NCBI GenBank assembly: GCA_036389695.1
Contig: DASVWG010000515.1
Location: 1 to 10,833 of the forward strand
From: JALZHR01 sp036389695
Lineage (GTDB): Bacteria; Acidobacteriota; Blastocatellia; Pyrinomonadales; Pyrinomonadaceae
Length of the DNA: 10,833 nt
Reading direction: 5' to 3'
Shown: one piece after another, positions 4,181-10,833 of the stretch
Position numbering within the stretch: the stretch's first letter is position 1
How the letters are laid out: the number at the start of each line of letters is the position of its first letter
Program-made: the position numbers and the translations under genes
The notes under the pieces: generated by a model
The model's database searches: none
What the model saw: only the letters and a program-made list of their open reading frames with translations
What the model was told of the DNA's origin: nothing

Positions 4181-6754
4181 TTATTTTTCCGGAATGATTT
4201 CAATCCGGTGCGTGCCCGAACAGAACAGCCACGTTTCGGGCAGCGTCACTTTATCATCAAACACTTTTTGCGAAACCGATTCATAAGTCGTTCCGTTGTC
4301 GCTGCTGCGATAAACGCCGCGCTTGCCGCCCGCCAGAACGTATTTCTGACCCGACAGCGAGGCAATCGCTTCAATCGGATGAAAGCTTTTCTCGGCGTCG
4401 CGCAGCGGCAAGCCGCATTCGAGCAGCGGAACGTGCCACGGCGCGGCTTCGCCCTTGCTCGTATCGAGCCACAAAACGCCTTTCTGAAACGTTCCGGCAA
4501 AAACCAGCGAGTCTTTAAAAGCGATTCCCAGACAGCTTCCGCCTTCCCAGCCTTTCTGAAATTTGACGACCGTGTTCGGCATCGTCGCGCCTTGCAGCTC
4601 CCACCGGAAACAGCCTTTTCCGGCTTCGTTGCCCGCCACCGTGACGCCCGCCCACAAAAATGTGCGGACGCCGTCCTGCTGGATTTCCAGCGCGCGCACG
4701 TCGTCGCCCTGCAAGCCGATATTCGTAAAAGAGAGCGATTTTCCGCCGTCCGCCGAAAGATAAATTCCGCCTAAGTTTCGCGCCGCGACCGCGATATAAA
4801 ATGTTCCGCGAATGCCCATCGAAGACGTTATCGCGTAAAAGCCGAGCTTCGGTTTCTGCTGGTCGACGAGAATCTGCACGGGGCTGGCTCCGAGCTGCAG
4901 CGAAAGCTCGTAAAGCCCGTCGTCGGTCGCCAGAATAAGCAGCGGCGCGCCGTCGCGCCACGTCCACGTTAAATCGTTAATGATAAAATCGGTCTGCGCC
5001 AGCCGCCGCCATGTTTCGCCGCAATCCGCCGTGACGTAAAGGCGCGAGCCTTTATCCTTGAGCCGCGTGACGGTCGCCAGCATTCCCGCCTTGATTTTAT
5101 TGGTGCGGATAAGGTCGATTTTTTCGTCGGCGAAAACGTTTATCAATTCCCAGCCTTCGCCGTCGTCCATCGTGCGAAAAAGTTTCGAGCCGGTCGCCGA
5201 ATACCAGGTCTGCGGCTGAAAATAATCGACCGTGACTGACGAAATATCGTTTTCGGGCACTTCGTCCAGATGAAGCCGTACGTTTTCGACGTAGGAAACG
5301 TCGCGCTCCGCCAGCAGAATGTCGTAAATATGCGAAGCGCGTAAAGGCTCGCCGAACGCCCAGCCGGGCGACTGCAAATCTTCGGACGGCAGCGGATTGA
5401 TGGTTTGATGCAGGCGTTTGAGCACGCGCGATTTGACCGATTCGGCGTCCGCGCCGCGATGAATCACGGCTTGCGCCGAAACGCCGACTTTTTTGTAATG
5501 AACCCAGTTGACCAGACACACGGTGCCGAGCGGTCGGCGCTCGTCGAGCGCGCGTCGAATCAACTGGCGGGCTTCGTCGGTTTCCTGCGCCTGCAAAGTT
5601 TCGAGCGTGACGATGCCGCCGCCGCGCTGCGCTTCGGGCACGTTCGGCACCAGCAGAACTTCAATCGTGCCGGGCGCGGCGTGTCGCCAGAGCGCCGATT
5701 TGGTAAAAGCTTTCGCGCGCGTGACCGCGCCGCTTGAGCGCAGCGCCAGGAGTTCGAAATCGTCAGCCGTCACGGCGCGATGCAGCGAATGAAGCTCCTG
5801 CGGTCCGCGAAGCAGAGTGTTTTGCAGGCTTTCCGTGTCGCGCCCGCCGGTCGCCGCCGCCGGATTGGTGACGGTGACGCCCGCGATTTGCGTTTTCAAA
5901 ACCGTTAAAGTATTCGGCGCGACATTGCCCTGCGCGCCGCCGCCCGACGCATACCAGACGCGTATCTCGCGTCCTTCCGCCGGTTTTTCGCCCAAAGCCT
6001 GTCCGACAGTTTCCAGCTTTCCGTTTTTTCCGCGAAGCTGGACGGCGGGCGCGAAAGTAATCTTGCCCGTCACGCGGTCGACCATATAGACGAATTTGTC
6101 TTCGAGATTGCTGAAATTTTCCACTTCCGTCCAGATGCGGAAATTTTTGCCGTTATATTCAAGCGCGCGCGGTCGGTCTTTGAGTTCTTCCGTGGTTGCC
6201 TCGACGCCGACCAGAATCTCCAAATCATCGCTCGTCTGCGCCACTATCGGCGGGCGGTTGACCGTCACCGAAAGACCGGGCATTCCGGTTCCTCTGCCGA
6301 TTAGCTCGCCTTCAATCAGCTCGCAGTTATAAGCCGCGGTTTCGACCGCCAGCTTGCCTTTCGGAATGACGACGGTTTGCAGAGTGGTAAAAACCGGCGG
6401 CTCGCTTCCGCCGCCTGCGGAGCGATTAAGCGTCACGCGAGTTCCGGCGGGAATGGCGAGCGATTGAGCCTGCGCTTTTTTCAGACTGAAATTTAATTTC
6501 ACGATTGCCGCCGTCGGCGCGGTCTGCGTCACGCCGATAAGGCGCAGAAATTCGACGTAAGCTTTTTCCGGCAAACGGTTCAGACGATAAATCATCGCTT
6601 CGGTCAGAAAAGCGAAAAGCTCGACCATCACGACGCCCGGGTCGTTTGGCGAAAGGTCTGTCCACTGCGGGCAGGTTTCGCGGACGCGGCGCAGAGATTC
6701 TTCAACCATCTGGCTGAATTCGCGGTCGTCTAAATTTGGAGTTTTCAGCGGCAT
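4181..6754 (-). CDS. Baseplate J-like wedge protein fused to an Asp-box (BNR) beta-propeller
   Basis: This 857-residue protein has two parts. Residues 1-~510 look like a phage baseplate J / TIGR02243-type CIS wedge protein. Signs are the N-terminal LDDREFSQMVEE, WTDLSPNDPG near 31-40, VTNPAAATGGRD near 295-306, and RGPQELHSLHRAVTADDFE near 316-334. Residues ~515-857 do not belong to that family. They carry four Asp-box-like motifs, TMDDGEGW (528-535), TADCGETW (575-582), SADGGKSL (667-674) and SSDNGTTY (817-824), separated by beta-rich segments, as in BNR/sialidase or Ycf48-like propellers. I see no evidence for sialidase activity; a binding role at the baseplate periphery is more likely. The ATG at 6754 has a GGAGAAG ribosome binding site seven bases upstream and shares one base with the gp25 stop. 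The J domain would build the baseplate wedge; the propeller function is inferred. Confidence 0.9.
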   Translation of the reverse strand: MPLKTPNLDDREFSQMVEESLRRVRETCPQWTDLSPNDPGVVMVELFAFLTEAMIYRLNRLPEKAYVEFLRLIGVTQTAPTAAIVKLNFSLKKAQAQSLAIPAGTRVTLNRSAGGGSEPPVFTTLQTVVIPKGKLAVETAAYNCELIEGELIGRGTGMPGLSVTVNRPPIVAQTSDDLEILVGVEATTEELKDRPRALEYNGKNFRIWTEVENFSNLEDKFVYMVDRVTGKITFAPAVQLRGKNGKLETVGQALGEKPAEGREIRVWYASGGGAQGNVAPNTLTVLKTQIAGVTVTNPAAATGGRDTESLQNTLLRGPQELHSLHRAVTADDFELLALRSSGAVTRAKAFTKSALWRHAAPGTIEVLLVPNVPEAQRGGGIVTLETLQAQETDEARQLIRRALDERRPLGTVCLVNWVHYKKVGVSAQAVIHRGADAESVKSRVLKRLHQTINPLPSEDLQSPGWAFGEPLRASHIYDILLAERDVSYVENVRLHLDEVPENDISSVTVDYFQPQTWYSATGSKLFRTMDDGEGWELINVFADEKIDLIRTNKIKAGMLATVTRLKDKGSRLYVTADCGETWRRLAQTDFIINDLTWTWRDGAPLLILATDDGLYELSLQLGASPVQILVDQQKPKLGFYAITSSMGIRGTFYIAVAARNLGGIYLSADGGKSLSFTNIGLQGDDVRALEIQQDGVRTFLWAGVTVAGNEAGKGCFRWELQGATMPNTVVKFQKGWEGGSCLGIAFKDSLVFAGTFQKGVLWLDTSKGEAAPWHVPLLECGLPLRDAEKSFHPIEAIASLSGQKYVLAGGKRGVYRSSDNGTTYESVSQKVFDDKVTLPETWLFCSGTHRIEIIPEK

Positions 6755-7185
6755 TAATTTTCTTCTCCAGCGAGATTTACCGAAAATGACAACGTTTCCA
6801 GCGCCTGCGTCGCCACCAGACGATATTCGAGCAGGATGTCGAGCCGGGCGCGGTCCTGCGCGTTCGGCGCGGCGTCGAGAAATTCGATTTTCGCGCGCGG
6901 CTCCCAGCGCTTTATCGCCTTCTGCACGTAGTGAATCGCCAGTCCGGCGGTCGTGTCATCGTTCGGCGAAAAAATCAGGCGGTATAATTCGCAGCCGTAA
7001 TCGGGACGCATCACGCGCTCGCCCGGAATCGTCGAAAGCAGCAGCAAAATCGCCTGCCGCACCGAATCGCGCTCGGCGACCATCTCGATGCCGCCGGTCG
7101 GCGCGATGCTCAAGCCCGCGAATTCCTCGTGTGCTTCGAGGTCGGGGTGAATAAATTTCCATGCCTGGTAACGTCTGATTCTCAT
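6754..7185 (-). CDS. gp25-like baseplate wedge protein (Afp9-like, gpW family)
   Basis: This 143-residue protein is of the gp25/gpW lysozyme-like baseplate family, found in contractile phage tails, T6SS (TssE) and CIS. It shows the core signature: GERVMRPDYGC at residues 55-65, then YRLIFSPNDD, and an EPR motif at 95-97 (RWEPRAKIE). Family proteins act structurally, linking the wedges to the sheath's first ring, despite the name. The length is normal for the family. The gene overlaps the tip gene by four bases at its start. Its stop codon shares one base with the start of the baseplate-J gene, so the three genes should be translated as a coupled set. Only a weak ribosome binding site precedes it, which fits coupling. 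Confidence 0.92.
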   Translation of the reverse strand: MRIRRYQAWKFIHPDLEAHEEFAGLSIAPTGGIEMVAERDSVRQAILLLLSTIPGERVMRPDYGCELYRLIFSPNDDTTAGLAIHYVQKAIKRWEPRAKIEFLDAAPNAQDRARLDILLEYRLVATQALETLSFSVNLAGEEN

Positions 7186-7529
7186 TTCTGCTTTTCGGAA
7201 ACAAATTCCTGTCCCGCAAAATTTACTTTATATAAAACCGTTCCCGGCGGCGTTCCGTCGGTAAAGCCGGTCGCCCTGTCCAGCGTGACGCGCTTGCCGC
7301 CGACGCGTATCCATTCCGAATAACTCGGCGGAAAAGCGACGAGCGTCGTAACGCACGGTCTGCCGATGGGCGGCGCGACCGGACAGCCGCTAATCGTTCT
7401 GCCTTCCGGGTCGATTTCGACTAAAATCGGTTCTTTTTCAATCTTTACAAAATCCTGCGACGGCTTATTCGTCACTCTGCCCGTTTCGTGGCGGCAGACG
7501 AATTTGGCTTTGTTATTTAGAATCAACAT
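7182..7529 (-). CDS. PAAR-like spike-tip protein (Afp10-like)
   Basis: This 115-residue protein probably forms the sharp tip on the VgrG-like spike. Its size, its position directly after the spike gene and its Cys/His pattern support this. Cys12 and His14 (VCRHE) lie near the N-terminus, and Cys49 and Cys59 (GCPVAPPIGRPC) in the middle, a plausible metal site holding a cone together. The second half has short beta-strands (WIRVGGKRVTLD, then a TDGTPPG turn) typical of PAAR-like repeats. I chose the ATG at 7529 because of the strong ribosome binding site. A longer version starting at 7568 would add 13 residues of unlikely sequence. The stop overlaps the gp25 start by four bases. In Afp the order is spike, gp25, PAAR; here the tip precedes gp25. 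Family assignment rests on context plus motifs. Confidence 0.78.
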   Translation of the reverse strand: MLILNNKAKFVCRHETGRVTNKPSQDFVKIEKEPILVEIDPEGRTISGCPVAPPIGRPCVTTLVAFPPSYSEWIRVGGKRVTLDRATGFTDGTPPGTVLYKVNFAGQEFVSEKQK

Positions 7530-9078
7530 TTTTGGGCTCCTCGACGTTTTCCGCGCGCTCGAAATCAATCGTTTTGGCTTTTATCAAAATTCCGCGTCCC
7601 GGCGCGGCGATTTCCAAATCTCTCTGCGAATGAAACTCGACCTTTTCGGGCGACATTTGCACAAAGCTGCCGTCCGAGTTTTCCATCCGCAGAATCTTTT
7701 TCACGTCGTCGAAAATGATTTTTTGATTTCCGGCGGATTGAATTCGAAAGCGTTTGATGTTGTTTTCCTCGATGCCCCAATCCCAGTCTTCGCGCTGCAT
7801 CATGCCGAAAAGTCCGCCTAAGATTATGCCTTGCGTCAACTCGCCGCGCGGGAAAAAAACCAGCACCGTGTCTTCAATATCAGGCAGCGCAATCAAGCCT
7901 TTGCCGATGCCTGCGCCCATCCCGACGACCTGCATCCAATCGGTTTCGACGTCGTTGTAATTCGGCAGTTTGACGCGCACGCGCCCGAAATTTTCGGGGT
8001 CGTCGAGTCCGGTTACGATGCCGAAAGTCGCGAGCGCCTGTTTCTGCCTTAAAGACGGTTTCGACAGAGCGGTCGAAATCTCCGAGACAAAACCTTTGAC
8101 CGTGTCGATGGTGTGATTGACCGAAGCTAAAACGTAGCTTCCCGCTAAATTCGCCGCGATGCCTTCGACCTCGACCGGCGTTCCCGGCTGAAGCTGCGGA
8201 TTGCCGTCGGCGACGCCGTGAAAGACGACTTCCTGCGCGCCGCGCCAATCGAGCTCGGCTTGCGCGAGCGCGACGGCTTCCAGCTCGTCCGTGATATTTT
8301 CGTCCGTGATAATGCGTTTAAACTCGCTGCCGAAATTCGCGTCGGCTATACCGGCGCCGATGCTTCTGCCGTTGCGAGCGGTTTCGGCGGAGCCTAAAAA
8401 ATTTTCGACGCGCAGCGCGTTCCAGCCCGTCGTCGAAACCGAGCGGCAGATTTTATCGGCATTGATTTCCACTCGCGCTTCGAGCAAATCCGTTCCCAAT
8501 TTCAGCGCGATGGCGGAATCGCCTGTGCCTTCCAGCGTGAAAACGTGCAAAGTGTCTTCGCGCAGGGCAAAATATAAGCCGTTTCTTTCGGCAAGCTCCG
8601 CCATCAATTCAAAATCCGTCTGCTCGAATTGAATGATTCGCTCGCGCAGGGCGCTGTTTTCCGCCGCTTCGACCGCGAGCGACAAATCCTTGACCAAATC
8701 GTTTATCAAATCATTCAAAGTCATCTGGACAAAGGCGCGAACCTGCTGGCGCTTGCGCAAAAGATGCAGCTTATCGTAACCGCGCAGACGGACTTTGCGT
8801 TGATTCGACGGCTCGTAAACGTGCTCGACCGCCGTGATTTGCCCGTTGAAAAGCGGCGTTTCCGAGCCGGCGACGCGGACGCGCAAATCAGCGCCGAGCG
8901 AAAGCAAATCGCCGCTTAAAAATTCCGTCGCGTCGAAAAACGTCAATTCGCAAAGCGTCGGCAATGAAAGACGCTGCTGCACGCGGACTTCCGCCAGGAC
9001 GGCTCGTTCGCGCAATTCGAGCGCCGCGCCGTCAATCTCAATCGTAATTTGCGGAAGAGTTTTTAACTGCTGATTCAT
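7513..9078 (-). CDS. VgrG-like CIS spike protein (gpD-gpV fusion, Afp8-like)
   Basis: This 521-residue protein is the central spike of the injection system. Residues ~10-340 look like a phage late control gpD/gp27-type hub domain. Residues ~351-426 form a gp5/gpV-type OB fold, with the typical segments GIVTGLDDPENFGRVRVKLP and ALPDIEDTVLVFFPRGE followed by GGLFG. Residues ~440-506 are short beta-strands expected to form the trimeric beta-helix needle, ending in a charged tail. No C-terminal effector domain is fused. In a particle, the trimer caps the inner tube and carries the PAAR tip. The start codon overlaps the stop of the LysM gene by four bases, and the 3' end overlaps the start of the tip gene by 17 bases. 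Length and layout fit Afp8/Pvc8 better than T6SS VgrG, since no Tss genes are near. Confidence 0.9.
   Translation of the reverse strand: MNQQLKTLPQITIEIDGAALELRERAVLAEVRVQQRLSLPTLCELTFFDATEFLSGDLLSLGADLRVRVAGSETPLFNGQITAVEHVYEPSNQRKVRLRGYDKLHLLRKRQQVRAFVQMTLNDLINDLVKDLSLAVEAAENSALRERIIQFEQTDFELMAELAERNGLYFALREDTLHVFTLEGTGDSAIALKLGTDLLEARVEINADKICRSVSTTGWNALRVENFLGSAETARNGRSIGAGIADANFGSEFKRIITDENITDELEAVALAQAELDWRGAQEVVFHGVADGNPQLQPGTPVEVEGIAANLAGSYVLASVNHTIDTVKGFVSEISTALSKPSLRQKQALATFGIVTGLDDPENFGRVRVKLPNYNDVETDWMQVVGMGAGIGKGLIALPDIEDTVLVFFPRGELTQGIILGGLFGMMQREDWDWGIEENNIKRFRIQSAGNQKIIFDDVKKILRMENSDGSFVQMSPEKVEFHSQRDLEIAAPGRGILIKAKTIDFERAENVEEPKNVDSK
7537..7542 (-). promoter_or_regulatory. 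Ribosome binding site deciding the start of the tip gene
   Basis: A GAGGAG sequence on the minus strand lies seven bases before the ATG at 7529. It supports that codon over an in-frame start 39 bases further upstream, and it lies inside the 3' end of the spike gene. Confidence 0.75.
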
Positions 9079-9824
9079 TTCTTTTCTTCCAAATCCGATA
9101 AAGGCGGAAACTGCAAAACGGTTCCCGGCGGAATATTCAAAGGGTCGTCGATGCTGTTATAGCTGGCAATCACGCGCCACAGCGACGGATGCCCGAAAAA
9201 TCCGTATTGCTGGCGCACCAGCTGGTCTAATCGCTCGCCCGCCGCGAAAGTATGCATCTTGATTTCGCTGTTCGGCGTTTCCGCCGCCGGCAAAGGCTGT
9301 TCCGGCGTGGCGAGCTCCGCATTTAAGACCGGCAGCGGCGGCGCTTTCGCGGTCGTTTCGTCGAGCGGCTCAATCGAGCGCAAAAAACGCATCCGCAGCC
9401 ACGAGCGAAGCGGCGTGCCCGCCTGGTCGAAATAATCGAAATGCTCGGACACCGAAGCGATGACGCCCGGAATGTTCCAGCTTTTTCCCCAGACAAAACG
9501 CACGCGCGGCGGCTCGCCGTAAGTTTTCGACGCGCCCGAATTTTCCGCCAGCAGCCAGAGCGGCGAAGTCAGTCGCCTGACGTCTTCGATTTCCTGCGCC
9601 GGATTGGTCAAAGCGACGTCGAAAAGCAGATTCAGAAACATCTCGGTCATTCCGCCGCCGGTAAACAGCAAAACGTCGTCAGCAAGCTCCGTTCCCGTCA
9701 GGCTGCCGCCGAGTGAACGGCGCGGGCGAACGCCTGCCGCCCGCCGCATCACGACGCTTTCCGGGTTTAGCAGACAGGCGATGCGCTCGCCTGTTTCCTC
9801 AATCAAAAACGCGACTCGTTCCAT
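9075..9824 (-). CDS. Afp7-like CIS tube/LysM baseplate hub protein
   Basis: This 249-residue protein matches the usual layout of Afp7-type proteins. The N-terminal ~150 residues resemble the CIS tube/baseplate adaptor domain: an NPES motif at 20-23, a basic stretch and an FVWGKSW segment near 110-116. A Pro/Ala-rich linker follows at ~158-185, then a LysM-type domain at ~189-240 ending in NIPPGTVLQFPP. In Afp/PVC particles and in phage T4 (gp53) such proteins help join the hub, tube and wedges. LysM here is a structural module rather than proof of peptidoglycan binding. The stop codon overlaps the start of the spike gene (ATGA), which indicates translational coupling. The start is preceded by no good Shine-Dalgarno, but it gives the expected family N-terminus. 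The LysM hub and the neighbouring spike gene favour a CIS over a P2-like prophage. Confidence 0.88.
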   Translation of the reverse strand: MERVAFLIEETGERIACLLNPESVVMRRAAGVRPRRSLGGSLTGTELADDVLLFTGGGMTEMFLNLLFDVALTNPAQEIEDVRRLTSPLWLLAENSGASKTYGEPPRVRFVWGKSWNIPGVIASVSEHFDYFDQAGTPLRSWLRMRFLRSIEPLDETTAKAPPLPVLNAELATPEQPLPAAETPNSEIKMHTFAAGERLDQLVRQQYGFFGHPSLWRVIASYNSIDDPLNIPPGTVLQFPPLSDLEEKK

Positions 9825-9847
9825 AACGGATTATCTATCGTGTATCC

Positions 9848-9875
9848 GGCGCAAAACAACATTTGATTTTGCGCC
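9848..9875. repeat. Inverted repeat, perfect 9-bp arms, between small membrane protein and LysM gene
   Basis: GGCGCAAAA and TTTTGCGCC arms are separated by ten bases, in the 74-base gap upstream of the LysM gene. No T-run follows on either strand, so it is not a standard terminator. It may be an intercistronic RNA hairpin that affects stability or processing, or an operator. The LysM gene start, 24 bases downstream of it, lacks a good ribosome binding site. Confidence 0.6.
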
Positions 9876-9898
9876 CGCCCGCATTTTTACAATCAGCT

Positions 9899-10111
9899 TT
9901 ATCCCCGCGTCAGATTCCAGATTCCCGCCACGATAAAGCCGATGCCGAAAACGATGCCGACTATACTAAGTATTATTCTGGGAACTTTGCCTTTGACTTC
10001 TTCTGTTCCCGACGGCGATTTCGGTGATTGAATCACCGGATACAAAAAAAAGAAAAATATACCGAGCGCTAAAATCGCGCCTAAAACAATAAAACCTATT
10101 CCCGATAACAT
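9899..10111 (-). CDS. Small two-helix membrane protein
   Basis: This 70-residue protein has two hydrophobic segments, at about residues 4-27 and 44-66. They are joined by a short hydrophilic loop containing Lys, Ser, Pro and Glu, and a single Arg lies near the C-terminus. It should form a helical hairpin in the cytoplasmic membrane, with topology unclear. An AAGGAG ribosome binding site eight bases before the ATG supports both the start and expression. I do not recognise a family. It sits between the disordered protein and the LysM baseplate gene in the same transcription direction. That suggests a CIS-linked role such as membrane tethering, but this is inference. It could be an unrelated small protein of the DUF type. 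Helices of this kind are easy to predict but carry little functional information. Confidence 0.75.
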   Translation of the reverse strand: MLSGIGFIVLGAILALGIFFFFLYPVIQSPKSPSGTEEVKGKVPRIILSIVGIVFGIGFIVAGIWNLTRG

Positions 10112-10131
10112 ATCTTTATCTCCTTAAATTT

Positions 10132-10833
10132 TTAAATTTTTCCCGCTTGCTCGCCTTCCAGAAAACGCAGATGCTCGTTTTCCGAAAAGTTTATTTGAAT
10201 GTCGTCGCCGGTTTTAAACGCCGTTTCGTCCGGCAAATCTGCCCACGGCGATTCGACGACGGCAAATTTTTCCGTGTCGTCGGTTCGGTTCTCGATTTTT
10301 TTTTCACGTTCAGGCTTAAAATATTTCTGTCCGCCGGTCTCGCTCTTCTTCTTCGCGGGCGAAGAAAAAACGGGCGCGTCCGGCGCTTGTTTAACTTTCG
10401 GCGCGAGCGGCGCGGCGGCTGAATCGGTTTTTCGTTTCGGAAGCTCAAAGCTTATTTTCGCCGCCTCGCGCCGGTTTTTCGCGGCAAAAGATTCGAGCGG
10501 AAAGCGCCGGGAAATTTCGCGCCCGCCGCGCGGCTTTTTGATAATCTGCACGGGCGTTTCGCCTGTGTTTTTCGCTTTTGCCGCCGCGATTTCTCCGGCT
10601 TTTATCGCGGCGGATTTTTTCTGTTCGAAAGTCGGAATTTCAAACTGCGGCGGCGGCTGATTTTCAACGAAATTTATAATGTCCGGCGTTTCGGGCGCGG
10701 AAGTTTCCGGTTTGCTTTCAAGCGCGAATTCAGCCGCCGCAAGCCGGAAATTTCGCTTCGCCGTCGGCGGCGGTTTTTCGTCTTTTACCGGCGATTGACG
10801 GGAATTTTCGGACAAAGGCGCGAGCGGTTCGAC
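10132..10833 (-). CDS. Disordered CIS-locus protein with conserved-looking C-terminal peptide (5' end outside window)
   Basis: The reading frame is open to the right edge, so the true start is probably outside the window; a TTG at 10815 is a possible but unconvincing start. The 233 visible residues are low in complexity and rich in Lys, Pro, Ala and Glu, with no membrane helix, no signal peptide and no fold I recognise. They look mostly disordered. The exception is the last ~45 residues: the motif SPWADLPDE, then a spacer, then LRFLEGEQAGKI at the very end. From memory, unverified, disordered proteins in actinobacterial and chloroflexi CIS loci end in a similar pattern (W-x-x-LP, spacer, aromatic/Leu-rich segment, E-Q-x-G). 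It could be an assembly or docking factor that binds the baseplate through this tail. The gene lies 20 bp upstream of the 70-residue membrane protein. The coding call is good; the function is unknown. Confidence 0.72.
   Translation of the reverse strand, partial: VEPLAPLSENSRQSPVKDEKPPPTAKRNFRLAAAEFALESKPETSAPETPDIINFVENQPPPQFEIPTFEQKKSAAIKAGEIAAAKAKNTGETPVQIIKKPRGGREISRRFPLESFAAKNRREAAKISFELPKRKTDSAAAPLAPKVKQAPDAPVFSSPAKKKSETGGQKYFKPEREKKIENRTDDTEKFAVVESPWADLPDETAFKTGDDIQINFSENEHLRFLEGEQAGKI

Noticed and set aside
3542..4774. Long plus-strand reading frame of 410 codons
   Set aside because: It lies opposite the J-like and tail protein I genes, is rich in Arg/Ala/Phe as expected from the complement of GC-rich coding DNA, and has no recognisable motif.
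4184..5212. Active sialidase domain in the J fusion
   Set aside because: Asp boxes alone mark the fold, not activity. I could not identify the arginine triad or catalytic Tyr/Glu arrangement.
7513..9078. Type VI secretion VgrG
   Set aside because: No Tss membrane-complex genes are present, and the LysM hub, J/I wedge pair and tip gene fit the CIS class better.
3515..9824. Part of a P2-like prophage
   Set aside because: gpW-, gpJ- and gpI-like genes would fit, but the LysM hub, fused gpD-gpV spike and following membrane paralogues do not, and no capsid, terminase, lysis or integrase gene is seen. Genes beyond the window could still change this.

Overview
This window holds part of a contractile injection system (CIS) locus of the extracellular/cytoplasmic type related to Afp, PVC and the Streptomyces CIS. 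All twelve genes I accept lie on the minus strand, so transcription runs from right to left. They are tightly packed: several start and stop codons overlap, and no gap exceeds about 120 bases. I see no rho-independent terminator and no convincing promoter, so the window is probably the interior of one long operon that continues past both ends. I see no tRNA, rRNA, CRISPR array, insertion sequence or integrase.

In transcription order, right to left: (1) the visible end of a disordered, Lys/Pro/Ala-rich protein with a short conserved-looking C-terminus; (2) a 70-residue protein with two membrane helices; (3) the baseplate and spike block, made of an Afp7-like tube/LysM protein, a gpD-gpV (VgrG-like) spike, a PAAR-like tip, a gp25-like wedge protein, a baseplate-J protein fused to a C-terminal Asp-box (BNR) beta-propeller, and a phage tail protein I (gpI/TIGR02242-like); (4) three tandem paralogues that share an N-terminal beta-sandwich-like domain and a transmembrane helix but end in three different modules: two PASTA repeats, a carbohydrate-binding-like beta-sandwich, and a PAN/Apple domain; (5) a 168-residue single-pass membrane protein with four cysteines. 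Sheath, inner tube, tape measure, AAA+ ATPase and tube terminator genes are not in the window and presumably lie outside it.

The genes of block 3 would together form the baseplate hub, central spike and wedges. Tail-fibre genes, which often follow the wedge genes in Afp/PVC loci, are not seen here. Their place is taken by the three membrane-anchored paralogues. My reading, which is inference, is that this particle works at or through the producing cell's own membrane and wall, with the paralogues as anchors, sensors or membrane-inserting cargo. This is the part most likely to be undescribed.

The organism is probably a diderm environmental bacterium of moderate to high GC. Pro-Thr-Ala-Thr-Pro linkers and this gene mix remind me of Acidobacteriota (Blastocatellia), but nothing in the window settles the taxonomy.
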